DNA of 64,000 nt from Neoroseomonas marina (GTDB lineage Bacteria; Pseudomonadota; Alphaproteobacteria; Acetobacterales; Acetobacteraceae), in contig NZ_JABBKX010000006.1 of assembly GCF_012927745.1 (NCBI RefSeq), positions 124,001 through 188,000 of the forward strand. Direction: 5' to 3'. The notes beneath the pieces are model-generated. The model worked only from the letters and a program-made list of their open reading frames with translations. It ran no database searches and was not told where the DNA came from. Shown piece after piece: positions 8,033 to 15,886 of the stretch. The translations under genes and the position numbers were made by a program. How positions within the stretch are numbered: position 1 is the first letter of the stretch; each line of letters opens with the position of its first letter.

Positions 8033-9388
8033 TCAGCCGCGGCCCGGCCAGACGCCGGGCCGGACCGCCGCGGCGCAGATCGCGCCATAGGCGGTGATGC
8101 CGAGGGCGACCGCGACGAACTGGCCGGTCAGCCCGTGGCCCATCACGTCCGACAGGACCCAGCCGCCTCCGACCGCGAGGCCGATGCGGCTGAGGGCGGC
8201 CGCCACCGGCCAGGCCATCCGGCCCGCCCCCATGGCGGCGAAATACAGCGCCATGCCGATGCCGAAGCCTGGCATCGCCCATCCGATGATCGACAGCGCC
8301 TCCGTCGCGATGACGCGCACGGCGGGATCGGTGGTGAAGAGTGCGGCCGTCGTCGCGGGGAAGATCGCCACGGGGATGCCGACGGCGGCCGTGACGCCGA
8401 GGGCGAGTGCCCCGCCGGCCCAGGCCGTCCGCCGCGCCTCCGCCCAATCCCGCGCCCCGACGGCCCGACCCACCAGGGCGGTGAGCGCAGAGCCGACCCC
8501 GAAGGCGAGCGGGACCATCAGGAACTCGATGCGCGCCGAGATGCCGTAGCCCGCGATGGCCGCGGCGCCGTGCCGGGCGATGCGGGCGGTGACGAGGATG
8601 GTGGCGAGGTTCGCGATCGTCGCCATGGCGCAGGCGATCAGCCCCACGGCGAGGATGCGTTGGAAATAGGCCCCGCGCATCGGCGTGCGCAACGCCGGCG
8701 TGAAGCCGGCCCCGCCCGCCATCACGGCGGCGGCCATGACCGCCGCGGCGCCCCACATCGCGATGGCGAAGGCGAGGCCCGCGCCTGGCAGGCCCATGCC
8801 GAGGGGTTCCATCAGCAGCCAGGCGAGGGGCGGGAAGGCGACCCAGGCCCCGATGATCCCCCGCGCCGCCAGTGCGTGCCGGCCGCCACCGCGAAGGATG
8901 GAGGCGAGGGTATTCGCCAGCCAGGTCGGCAAGGCGCCGGCGCCGAACAGGAACGCGGAGTAGCCGGCCGCGGCGGCCGCCGTTTCCGGTCCGCCGATCA
9001 GGCCCAGCACCGCGTGCGGGAACAGGGCGAGCGGAATGGCGAAGAGCGCCGCCCCCGCGCAGGCGATCACCAGCGCATGCGTGGCGAGGGCGGCCGCTTC
9101 CTCGCGGTTGCCGGCGCCGAGCGCCCTGGCGATGGCCGAGACGACGCCGCCGCCCATGGCGCCAGCCGACATCTGGCCGAGCAGCAACGCAAAGGGCAGC
9201 ACCAGCGCCCAGCCCGCCAACGCAAGCGTGCCCTGCCGCGCCGCGAGCCAGGGCTCGATGAGCAGGGCGCCCACCTGCGTCGCGGCCAGCAGCGTGGTCG
9301 GTGCCGCAAGTGCCAGGATGCGGCGGATGCGATCCCGCGTCGCCAGGGTGGGTGCCGGCGCGGCGGCCGTGGTGCCCGCGTCACCCAT
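8033..9388 (-). CDS. MATE family efflux transporter
   Basis: A 451-residue inner-membrane protein with about twelve hydrophobic segments arranged as two similar halves, typical of multidrug and toxin extrusion pumps that exchange cations for H+ or Na+. LALAAPTTLLAATQVGALLIEPWLAARQG matches the first helices of MATE proteins. The ATG at 9388 was chosen over a longer frame that would add 43 arginine/proline-rich residues. It overlaps the upstream HxlR regulator by 8 bases, so the two are probably co-transcribed and the regulator may control the pump. The 3' end abuts, convergently, the nitrile hydratase operon. Confidence 0.85.
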   Translation of the reverse strand: MGDAGTTAAAPAPTLATRDRIRRILALAAPTTLLAATQVGALLIEPWLAARQGTLALAGWALVLPFALLLGQMSAGAMGGGVVSAIARALGAGNREEAAALATHALVIACAGAALFAIPLALFPHAVLGLIGGPETAAAAAGYSAFLFGAGALPTWLANTLASILRGGGRHALAARGIIGAWVAFPPLAWLLMEPLGMGLPGAGLAFAIAMWGAAAVMAAAVMAGGAGFTPALRTPMRGAYFQRILAVGLIACAMATIANLATILVTARIARHGAAAIAGYGISARIEFLMVPLAFGVGSALTALVGRAVGARDWAEARRTAWAGGALALGVTAAVGIPVAIFPATTAALFTTDPAVRVIATEALSIIGWAMPGFGIGMALYFAAMGAGRMAWPVAAALSRIGLAVGGGWVLSDVMGHGLTGQFVAVALGITAYGAICAAAVRPGVWPGRG

Positions 9389-9866
9389 CGGCCCGGCCCT
9401 CGCCGAACCGGCGGCGCACGGCGTCGTTCGCGCCGGGGCCGGGCAGGATGCGGACCTCCTCCGGCAGGATCCGCGTCCCGTCGGCGCGCAGCGGGTCCGG
9501 GGCCTGCACCGGCGCACCGGTCAGGATGTCGATCATCACGGTGGGTGGTCCTTCCGGGCCGGAGAGATGCCGCGCGCCCCAGTCGCGGATGGCGAGGTAG
9601 AGCGGGAAGGCATCCCGCCCGCGCTCGGTGAGGCGATAGGCGTGCCGCCCGCCATCGGGCACGCGCTCGAGGATGCCGTGCTCGACCAGGGCGGACAGGC
9701 GCGTCGAGAGGATGTTCGGCGCGATACCGAGGTTGCGTTCGAAGGCGTCGAAGCGGGTGGTGCCGGCGAACGCCTCCCGCAGCACCAGGATGGTCCAGCG
9801 CTCGCCCAGCACCGCCATGGCGCGGGCGACGGGGCAGCGCATGCGGGCGAAGTCGGTCCGTTGCAT
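9381..9866 (-). CDS. HxlR-family winged-helix regulator
   Basis: A 161-residue transcriptional regulator. The family core RCPVARAMAVLGERWTILVL begins with C11, followed by FDAFERNLGIAPNILSTRL (recognition helix region) and GRHAYRLTERGRD (wing). Many members sense electrophiles or oxidants through the conserved cysteine. The extra 50-residue C-terminus is longer than in minimal HxlR proteins. It is transcribed away from gcrA, and its stop overlaps the start of the MATE pump, suggesting local control of efflux. Confidence 0.88.
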   Translation of the reverse strand: MQRTDFARMRCPVARAMAVLGERWTILVLREAFAGTTRFDAFERNLGIAPNILSTRLSALVEHGILERVPDGGRHAYRLTERGRDAFPLYLAIRDWGARHLSGPEGPPTVMIDILTGAPVQAPDPLRADGTRILPEEVRILPGPGANDAVRRRFGEGRADG

Positions 9867-9932
9867 GGCGGGTCATCCAGTGACCGGCGCATCGGAGCCG
9901 AAAAGCTTTCAATTTGCAAGTAAGCCGGCGCC

Positions 9933-9957
9933 GAGTCTTGTCCACAGGATTCTGTGG
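9933..9957. promoter_or_regulatory. GANTC pair, DnaA-like box and palindrome between hxlR and gcrA
   Basis: GAGTC at 9933-9937 and GATTC at 9948-9952 are two CcrM-type methylation sites 10 bases apart. TTGTCCACA at 9938-9946 differs from the DnaA-box consensus TTATCCACA at one position. CCACAG-GATT-CTGTGG at 9942-9957 is a perfect 6-base inverted repeat that encloses the second GANTC. The block lies 85-110 bases upstream of gcrA. In Caulobacter, gcrA transcription depends on DnaA and GcrA acts with CcrM methylation; transfer of that logic to this site is inference. Confidence 0.5.
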
Positions 9958-10041
9958 CTCTGCACCATCGCAGTGCTTGTGTCCTAGCCACCCTTTTGCC
10001 TACTGTATCTTGTGTCTGGGGGACATCGGGGGAGTTCAGCC

Positions 10042-10536
10042 ATGGACTGGACGGCGGAGGCGATCGAGCGCCTGAAGGCGCTCTGGGCCGAGGGTCACTC
10101 GACGGCGGAGATCGGTCGCCGGATGGGTATTTCGAAGAATGCCGTGGTGGGCAAGGCGCATCGCCTGAACCTGTCCGCGCGTCCGAGCCCCATTCGTCGG
10201 GACGCGGCGCCGCGACCGGCCCCGGTGCCGCGGGCTCCGCGCCCCGTGCCGGCGCCGATCCAGCGCCTTGCGCCCGCGCCGGTGGTGCGTGCGGCCGTGG
10301 CGCCCGCGCCGCAGCCCGTGCCGGCGGTCGCCGCCGCCCCGGTCCCGGTCGTTCGCGGCTTCCCGTCGGCCCGGCCGCGCCTCGGCGCGCGGAGTTGCTG
10401 CTGGCCGATCGGCGAGCCCGGCACCAGCGGGTTCCGCTTCTGCGGCAGCGAACCGATGGCCGGCAAGCCGTACTGCACCGAGCACGCGGCGCTTGCCTAT
10501 GTGAAGCCGCGCGATCGGCGCGAGGACGCGGCCTGA
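10042..10536 (+). CDS. gcrA: GcrA cell-cycle regulator
   Basis: A 164-residue alphaproteobacterial regulator that works with sigma-70 RNA polymerase at promoters carrying methylated GANTC sites. The N-terminal DNA-binding domain is diagnostic: MDWTAEAIERLKALWAEG, then STAEIGRRMGISKNAVVGKA to about residue 47. A Pro/Ala-rich linker (50-110) follows. The C-terminal domain with C119, C120, C134 and C145 (SCCWPIGEP, FRFCG, YCTEH) is the sigma-contacting part. The longer frame from 10012 was rejected because MDWT is the near-universal N-terminus. Identification is secure. Confidence 0.95.
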   Translation: MDWTAEAIERLKALWAEGHSTAEIGRRMGISKNAVVGKAHRLNLSARPSPIRRDAAPRPAPVPRAPRPVPAPIQRLAPAPVVRAAVAPAPQPVPAVAAAPVPVVRGFPSARPRLGARSCCWPIGEPGTSGFRFCGSEPMAGKPYCTEHAALAYVKPRDRREDAA

Positions 10537-10736
10537 GGCCCGCCGGAGGGGCTCCGCCCTTCCAGGTCGTCCCGCCAAGGGTCTGATGGCCTCAGGCCCT
10601 CAGGAACAGGTGCCGGGTAGGGCGGGCTTGGACCGCCTGTCCGGCGCTTTTTGTTGGCTCCGGTCCGGTGCCGGGCGGCCGGTAGAGGTCGCCAGCCCGG
10701 ACGGCTGACGACGCGCCGTACCTCTGGGCGTGCGCC

Positions 10737-11411
10737 CTAGCCCCGCCGCGGGGATCCGCCCTCGATCGTCGACGCCGCTTTCTGCTGATCGAGCCGCGCC
10801 AGATCGTCGGCCAGGTAGCCCTGCAGGATCTCGGCCGTGTCGATGGTCGCCGCGGGCGACCGCCCGGCGCGCGCGATGCCGGGCGCGGCTGCGGCGCGGA
10901 TCGCTTCCGCGCGGTCGGCGAACCAGGCGTCCCGGGCCTGTGCCGACGCGAAGCGGGCAGGCGGCATCGCCACCGTCGTATCGATGTAGCGGCGGGTGCG
11001 GCCCGTCCGGACCGCGTCGGCCACCTGGATCACCGCCGTGGGACCGGTGGGCTGCGGATGATGGATGTCCGGCGCGAAGTCCCGCACCGGGCGCAGCATG
11101 GCCACGGTGTCCATCCGGCCGACCGCCGTGCACCGCGCCTCGACGATCGCGGTGCTGCGCGGCAGCGCCACCTGCGCCGGCGTCGTCACCGTGCCGATCA
11201 CCGCCTGCGTCGCCGTGTTGGTGAGCACGCAGGATGCGCCCGGCGGTTCCGACGACAAGGTGATGGTGCCGGGATACGGCCCCGGCCGTCCCTCGCCAGC
11301 CAGGGCGGTGCTGTCCGCGACCGAACTGCCGCACCCAGCCAGCACGGAGGGTCCGAGGAGACATGCGGCCAGGATGGCCATCCGGCGGCGCGCGGCGGTC
11401 GGGTACGGCAT
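10737..11411 (-). CDS. Hypothetical lipoprotein
   Basis: A 224-residue protein with a lipoprotein signal peptide; the lipobox is LAGC near residue 26, followed by GSS. After the lipidated cysteine, a segment (ITLSSEPPGASCVLTN and VTTPAQVALPRS) resembles PEGA-type surface modules, in which a nonpolar sequence is presented on a beta fold. The C-terminal part is rich in Ala, Arg and Asp, and no family is recognised there. It is probably anchored in the outer membrane. It is convergent with gcrA and divergent from the SirB1-like gene. Confidence 0.65.
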   Translation of the reverse strand: MPYPTAARRRMAILAACLLGPSVLAGCGSSVADSTALAGEGRPGPYPGTITLSSEPPGASCVLTNTATQAVIGTVTTPAQVALPRSTAIVEARCTAVGRMDTVAMLRPVRDFAPDIHHPQPTGPTAVIQVADAVRTGRTRRYIDTTVAMPPARFASAQARDAWFADRAEAIRAAAAPGIARAGRSPAATIDTAEILQGYLADDLARLDQQKAASTIEGGSPRRG

Positions 11412-11555
11412 CGGGTTCCCCTTCGATCGGGCGCACGATCGCGCACGACGTCCTCATGCCGGAACGTTAATCATTCGAAAGAAACAGGCAACCACGAAAC
11501 CGTGAGGACCCAGCCGTCGCTTGATGCGGTCGGCCACCGCGCCGAGACTACAGGG

Positions 11556-12407
11556 ATGCCAGCTTCCCCCCAGGACGAGGCCCGCGCCGCGCTCGAGGCC
11601 GCGGGCCAGCTGCCGGACGCCGAGATCGACCTCGCCGCGACGGCGCTGCAGTTCGCCCGCATCGATGCGCCCGCCGCCGATTGGCGGCGCGCCGCCGAGA
11701 CCCTCACCGGCGTGGCGCGCCTCGCGGTCGCCTCCGCCGCGGCCGATCCAAACGCGGATGGTGGCGATCTGTCCGCGCGCCGCGCCGTGCTCACGCGCGT
11801 GATCCATGAACTGTTCCACTTCGCCGGCGATGCCGAGACCTATGACGACCTTGCCAACGCCAACCTGATCCACGTGCTGGAGCGCAAGCGCGGCCTGCCG
11901 GTCGCGCTGGGCATCCTGTGGCTGCACGCTGCCGAGGCCGCGGGCTGGGGCGCGCACGGCGTCGACTTTCCCGGCCATTTCCTGATCGCGCTGGAAGGCG
12001 AGCGCGCGCAGCAGGTGATCGACGTCTTCGGCGGCGGCGAGCCGCTCGAGGCCCCGGCGCTGCGCAGCCTGCTCAAGCGCATCGAGGGCGAGGCAGCCGA
12101 GCTGCGCCCGGGCCTTCTGCGTCCGATGGGCAAGCGCGAGGTCCTGCTGCGCCTGCAGAACAACATCAAGCTGCGGCGGCTGAAGGCGGGCGACCTCAAG
12201 GGTGCGCTCGACTGCACCGACGACATGTTGCGCCTCGCACCCGATGCCGCGCCGCTGTGGCGGGAGGCGGGGCTGATGAACCAGCGGCTCGAGCGCATCG
12301 GCGCGGCACTCGCCTGCTTCGACCGCTTCCTCGATCTGGTGCCGGACGGCGATGCGGCGGCGCGCATCCGCGCGCTGACGATCGAGCTGCGCCAGCGGTT
12401 GAACTGA
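11556..12407 (+). CDS. SirB1-family transglutaminase-like/TPR protein
   Basis: A 283-residue cytoplasmic protein of the SirB1 family. The N-terminal two thirds hold the transglutaminase-like fold: VLTRVIHELFHFAGDAETYD, then LIHVLERKRGLPVALGILWL, and GVDFPGHFLIALEG with the conserved His. The C-terminal 80 residues (KLRRLKAGDLKGALDCTDDM onward) form tetratricopeptide repeats. These proteins are widespread but their biochemical role is unclear; the usual catalytic cysteine of transglutaminases is absent in most. The ATG at 11556 was chosen because upstream sequence in the same frame does not resemble the family. Confidence 0.8.
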   Translation: MPASPQDEARAALEAAGQLPDAEIDLAATALQFARIDAPAADWRRAAETLTGVARLAVASAAADPNADGGDLSARRAVLTRVIHELFHFAGDAETYDDLANANLIHVLERKRGLPVALGILWLHAAEAAGWGAHGVDFPGHFLIALEGERAQQVIDVFGGGEPLEAPALRSLLKRIEGEAAELRPGLLRPMGKREVLLRLQNNIKLRRLKAGDLKGALDCTDDMLRLAPDAAPLWREAGLMNQRLERIGAALACFDRFLDLVPDGDAAARIRALTIELRQRLN

Positions 12408-12464
12408 CGCCGCAGGCGCGTAGTCTCCGGCCCCAACAAGCAAGGCCGGAGGATCGTCCACCCC

Positions 12465-13433
12465 ATGAATCGTCGTCTGCTGCTCGCGGCTGGTCTCGCC
12501 GCGCCGTTCGCGCGCGCCAACGCCCAGCCCGCCTGGTCGCCCAACCGGCCGATCCGCTTCATCGTGCCCTTCGTCGCCGGCGGCAGCACCGACGTCGCGG
12601 CGCGCATCATCGCCGACCGGATGGGCGAGACGCTCGGCCAGCCGGTGATCGTCGAGAACCGCGGCGGATCGGGCGGGAACATCGGCGGGGACATCGTCGC
12701 CAAGGCGCCGCCCGACGGCCACACCATCCTGATGGGCGTCACCGGGCTGCTGTCCACCAACAAGCACATCTACCGGCAGATGGCCTTCGACCCGGATCGC
12801 GACCTCGCTCCGGTGTCGATGGCCTATACGGCCGACATGGCGATCGTGGTGACCAACCGGCTCGGCACGCGGACGCTCGCGGAGTTCGTCACCCTGGCCA
12901 AGGCCAATCCCGGGAAGTTCTCCTTCGGCTCCTCGGGCCATGGCGCATCGACCCATACGGCTGCCGAGCTGTTCCGCCAGCAGGCTGGGCTCGACATGGT
13001 GCACGTGCCCTATCGCGGCTCGGGCGCCGCGGTGAACGACCTCGTGGCCGGCAACATCGAGATGATGCTGATGCAGATCGCCGGCGCGGCGGGCAGCATC
13101 ACCTCGGGGCAGATCACCGCGCTCGCCGCCACCGGGCCGCGCCGCCATCCGCTGATCCCGACCGTGCCCTCGATCGCCGAAGCCGGGTACCCGCAGGCCG
13201 AGGCGACGTCCTGGGGCTGCGTCATGGTGCCCGCCGGCACCCCGGCGCCGGTGGTGCTGCGCCTGTCGCAGGCCGTGCAGGAGGCGATCGCCCATCGCCC
13301 GGTGGCCCAGCGTCTTGAGGGGGCCGGCGTGGACGGCGCGTCCTCGACCCCCGAGCAGCTCGCCGCCTTCATCCGCTCCGAGAGCGAGAAATGGGGCCGG
13401 GTCGTGCGCCAGGCCGGCATCCGTGTCGAATAG
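12465..13433 (+). CDS. Bug/TctC-type periplasmic solute receptor
   Basis: A 322-residue periplasmic binding protein of the Bug family, the receptors for tripartite tricarboxylate-type transporters and for signalling. The signal peptide ends near ANA (residue 20). The mature start PNRPIRFIVPFVAGGSTDVA, and later GGSGGNIGGDIVAKAPPDGH, are diagnostic. The C-terminus SEKWGRVVRQAGIRVE is typical. No tctA or tctB adjoins it, which is common for Bug receptors. The ligand, usually a carboxylate or other organic acid, cannot be predicted. It is followed by lutA on the same strand. Confidence 0.9.
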   Translation: MNRRLLLAAGLAAPFARANAQPAWSPNRPIRFIVPFVAGGSTDVAARIIADRMGETLGQPVIVENRGGSGGNIGGDIVAKAPPDGHTILMGVTGLLSTNKHIYRQMAFDPDRDLAPVSMAYTADMAIVVTNRLGTRTLAEFVTLAKANPGKFSFGSSGHGASTHTAAELFRQQAGLDMVHVPYRGSGAAVNDLVAGNIEMMLMQIAGAAGSITSGQITALAATGPRRHPLIPTVPSIAEAGYPQAEATSWGCVMVPAGTPAPVVLRLSQAVQEAIAHRPVAQRLEGAGVDGASSTPEQLAAFIRSESEKWGRVVRQAGIRVE

Positions 13434-13500
13434 CAGGGCGGCGTCCAGGTCGGGCATCGGGGACTGTTGCCAGGACGACGCGGTCCCTATTCTCCGCCCC

Positions 13501-14274
13501 ATGTCGCAGAGCAAGCCGCGCGTCGCGCTCCTCGTCACCTGCCTGGTGGATCTCTACCGGCCGACCGTCGGCTTCGCGGCAATCCGGCTGCTGGAGCAGG
13601 CGGGCTGCCTGGTCGAGGTGCCGCCGGCCCAGACCTGCTGCGGCCAGCCGGCGTACAACAGCGGCGACCGCGCGGCGGCGAAGGACCTCGCGCGACAGGC
13701 GATCGACGCCTTCGCCGGCTACGACTACGTGGTCGCGCCCTCGGGGTCCTGTTCCGGGATGGTGGCGCACCACTATCCGTCGCTGTTCGAGGACGACCCG
13801 CAATACCGCGCCAAGGCCGAGGCGCTGGCGGAGCGGACGCACGAGCTCGTCTCCTTCCTGCGCGACGTGATGAAGATGGAGAAGGTGGCCGCGCGCTTCG
13901 ACGGCAGCGTGACCTACCATGATTCCTGCTCGGGCCTGCGGGAGATGGGGGTGAAGGCGCAGCCGCGCGCGCTGCTCGCCACCGTCGCGGGGCTGACCCT
14001 GGCCGAGATGGCCGAGCCCGAGATCTGCTGCGGCTTCGGCGGCACCTTCTGCGTGAAGTATCCCGACATCTCGACGCGCATGGTGACGGACAAGTGCCGC
14101 GACATCGCGGCGACGGGCGCGGGCACGCTGCTCGCCGGCGACCTGGGCTGCCTGTTGAACATGGCCGGCCGCCTGAAGCGCGAGGGCAGCCCGGTGAAGG
14201 CGCGGCATGTGGCGGAGGTGCTGGCAGGCATGACGAACGACGTGGCGCCGATCGGCGAAGGCGGGTCGCGGTGA
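13501..14274 (+). CDS. lutA: LutA/YkgE-type (Fe-S)-binding oxidoreductase subunit
   Basis: A 257-residue protein with two CCG domains: TCCGQPAYNSG near residues 45-55 and ICCGFGGTFCVKYPD near residue 178, which bind an iron-sulfur or related cluster. It corresponds to LutA, one of three subunits of the LutABC L-lactate-oxidising complex. lutB and lutC lie 1.6 kb downstream on the same strand, separated by a dioxygenase gene and a reverse-strand fasciclin gene. Its stop overlaps the dioxygenase start (GTGA). The complex feeds electrons from lactate to the respiratory chain. Confidence 0.85.
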   Translation: MSQSKPRVALLVTCLVDLYRPTVGFAAIRLLEQAGCLVEVPPAQTCCGQPAYNSGDRAAAKDLARQAIDAFAGYDYVVAPSGSCSGMVAHHYPSLFEDDPQYRAKAEALAERTHELVSFLRDVMKMEKVAARFDGSVTYHDSCSGLREMGVKAQPRALLATVAGLTLAEMAEPEICCGFGGTFCVKYPDISTRMVTDKCRDIAATGAGTLLAGDLGCLLNMAGRLKREGSPVKARHVAEVLAGMTNDVAPIGEGGSR

Positions 14275-14999
14275 CGGCCCCGGCGGGACCGCTGGCCGAC
14301 CTGGCGGCGAAGGGCTTCGCCCGGGTCCCGGGCACGACCCTCATCGGATTGATGGGCGAGGCGGGGCGGGCCGAGGCGCTCGCGCCCTTCTTCGCCTCCT
14401 GGGGGCGGCTCGAGACCGATGCCTTCATGCGCGACGGCGGACGCTACCGTCGCCGGCGCATCGCGAACTTCGCCGCTGAACCCGGGGTGCCCGGCCATGT
14501 CCGCGGGCCGCACCGGCCGCATTTCCAGGCGGTGGTGCACAACACGCTGAATGGTGGCGTGGATCGGTGGTTCGCGGCGATGGAGGACGCGGTCGCGGCC
14601 TCGGCGCCGCTGACGGCGCTGCTGGACCTCGGCCGTTCGATGGCCGAGGCGCTGCACGGCCCGCAACCCTGGTTCGTCGAGGCGCACCAGTTCCGCATCG
14701 AGGCCGCCGCCGGCGCGCCGGGATTCCCGACGCCCGAGGGCGTGCATCACGACGGCGTGGATTTCGTGCTGATCGCGATGATCGCGCGGACGAATCTGAC
14801 GGGCGGGGAGACGGTGATCGAGGACGATGCCGGCCACCGCCTGGCACAGTTCGTCCTGCAGGACCCGCTGGACACCGCGATGGTGGACGATCCGCGGGTG
14901 ATGCACGGGGTGACGCCTGTGGCGCCCGCCGATCCGGCGCTGCCGTCCTGCCGGGACGTGCTGGTGCTGACCTGGAAGCGGGGCGGCGCGCCGGGGTAA
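14271..14999 (+). CDS. 2-oxoglutarate/Fe(II) dioxygenase (PF10014 type)
   Basis: A 242-residue protein of the family that includes bacterial free amino-acid hydroxylases such as L-isoleucine 4-hydroxylase. The iron triad is visible as H159-x-D161 (in VHHDGVDF) and H212 (in MHGVTPV). An arginine after PSC (about residue 228) would bind 2-oxoglutarate. LTGGETVI between them is family-typical. The GTG start overlaps the lutA stop by four bases, which is the only basis for the start and implies co-translation. The substrate is unknown. Confidence 0.8.
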   Translation: MTAPAGPLADLAAKGFARVPGTTLIGLMGEAGRAEALAPFFASWGRLETDAFMRDGGRYRRRRIANFAAEPGVPGHVRGPHRPHFQAVVHNTLNGGVDRWFAAMEDAVAASAPLTALLDLGRSMAEALHGPQPWFVEAHQFRIEAAAGAPGFPTPEGVHHDGVDFVLIAMIARTNLTGGETVIEDDAGHRLAQFVLQDPLDTAMVDDPRVMHGVTPVAPADPALPSCRDVLVLTWKRGGAPG

Positions 15000-15008
15000 G
15001 GCTGGACC

Positions 15009-15201
15009 GAGAGGGGGCGCTGCCCCTCTCTGGCTCTCCCCGCCAAAGGCCGAAGGACCTTTGGGAACCGGTACGCGCGCTTGCGCGCATGTATCCCTGA
15101 CGGGACATCGGCGCGGCTTGCCGCGCCCGCAGCGGGGAATCCGCGGTGCACGGGCCCGCAGGCCCCTGGCGGGATGGTCCGGAGGGGCGGCGCCCCTCCG
15201 G
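15009..15201. repeat. Intergenic hairpin cluster between the dioxygenase and fasciclin genes
   Basis: Three stem-loops lie in this 193-base stretch: GAGAGGGG/CCCCTCTC at 15009-15030, CCAAAGG/CCTTTGG around 15043-15065, and CCGGAGGGGC/GCCCCTCCGG at 15179-15201 with a 3-base loop. The last ends 11 bases from the stop of the reverse-strand fasciclin gene. They probably terminate both convergent transcripts. A related but less regular sequence (GGAGGGGCTCCGCCC and CCCGCCAAGGG) follows gcrA near 10545-10580, so this looks like a dispersed intergenic element. Confidence 0.55.
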
Positions 15202-15212
15202 TGAATTCAGCC

Positions 15213-15731
15213 TCAGCTCGGGATCAGCACCGCGCCGATGACGTGGATGATCCCGTTGCTGCACAGGATGTTCGGGCGAACGATGCTGCCCGAGGCGCCC
15301 GACGGCGCGGCGTTGCCGCGGGCCGCCTGGATGCGCGGCTCGGCCGGGGTGCCGCCGACCACGCGGATGTCGACGCCCGAGAGCATGCGCACGCGGTTGC
15401 CGCGGGCGGCGATGTCCGGCAGGCGCAGGCGGCCGGCCGCGATCAGGTTGCGCAGCGTGGCCGGGTTGGCGTTGCGGAAATCCGGCGGGGCACCGCCCCA
15501 GGCGGTGTTGGTCGGCGCGAAGACGGTATAGGGGCCGGGGCCCTTGAGGAGATCGTCGAGGTCCGCGCGGCGCAGGGCAGAGCGGAAGTCCGACACCTCG
15601 GGAATGATCCCGAGGACATCCATGATCGGGAAGCGACCATCGGCAGCGACCTGGGCAGTCTCGCAGCCCGCGAGCATCAGGGCCCCGCCGCCGGCGGCGA
15701 AGAGGGAACGACGCGTGATCACCGGGCGCAT
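15213..15731 (-). CDS. Fasciclin (FAS1) domain lipoprotein
   Basis: A 172-residue protein with a lipoprotein signal (LFAAGGGALMLAGC, Cys near residue 23) followed by a single FAS1 domain. GPGPYTVFAPTNTAWGG is the H1 motif, and NGIIHVIGAVLIPS at the very C-terminus is the H2 motif. FAS1 domains mediate adhesion to surfaces or matrix. The protein should be anchored in the outer membrane facing the periplasm, or at the surface. It sits on the opposite strand between lutA and lutB. Confidence 0.85.
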   Translation of the reverse strand: MRPVITRRSLFAAGGGALMLAGCETAQVAADGRFPIMDVLGIIPEVSDFRSALRRADLDDLLKGPGPYTVFAPTNTAWGGAPPDFRNANPATLRNLIAAGRLRLPDIAARGNRVRMLSGVDIRVVGGTPAEPRIQAARGNAAPSGASGSIVRPNILCSNGIIHVIGAVLIPS

Positions 15732-15886
15732 CTCCTTGTAACGGCGCGAATCGGGCCCCGGTCACGGGGCGCGGCCTTTTCGCGCCCTGGGCGGCATAGG
15801 GCAAGCCCTGAGACGTCCCCGCCTGTCATGGGCCGCCATTCGCGCTAGACTGGGCGCTTCCGCAGCGTCTCCGTCGGGATATTTCC

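Noticed and set aside
10600-10660. GGACcgcctGTCC followed by TTTTT as a gcrA terminator
   Set aside because: The stem has only four pairs and the T-run is separated from it, so it is not a convincing intrinsic terminator.
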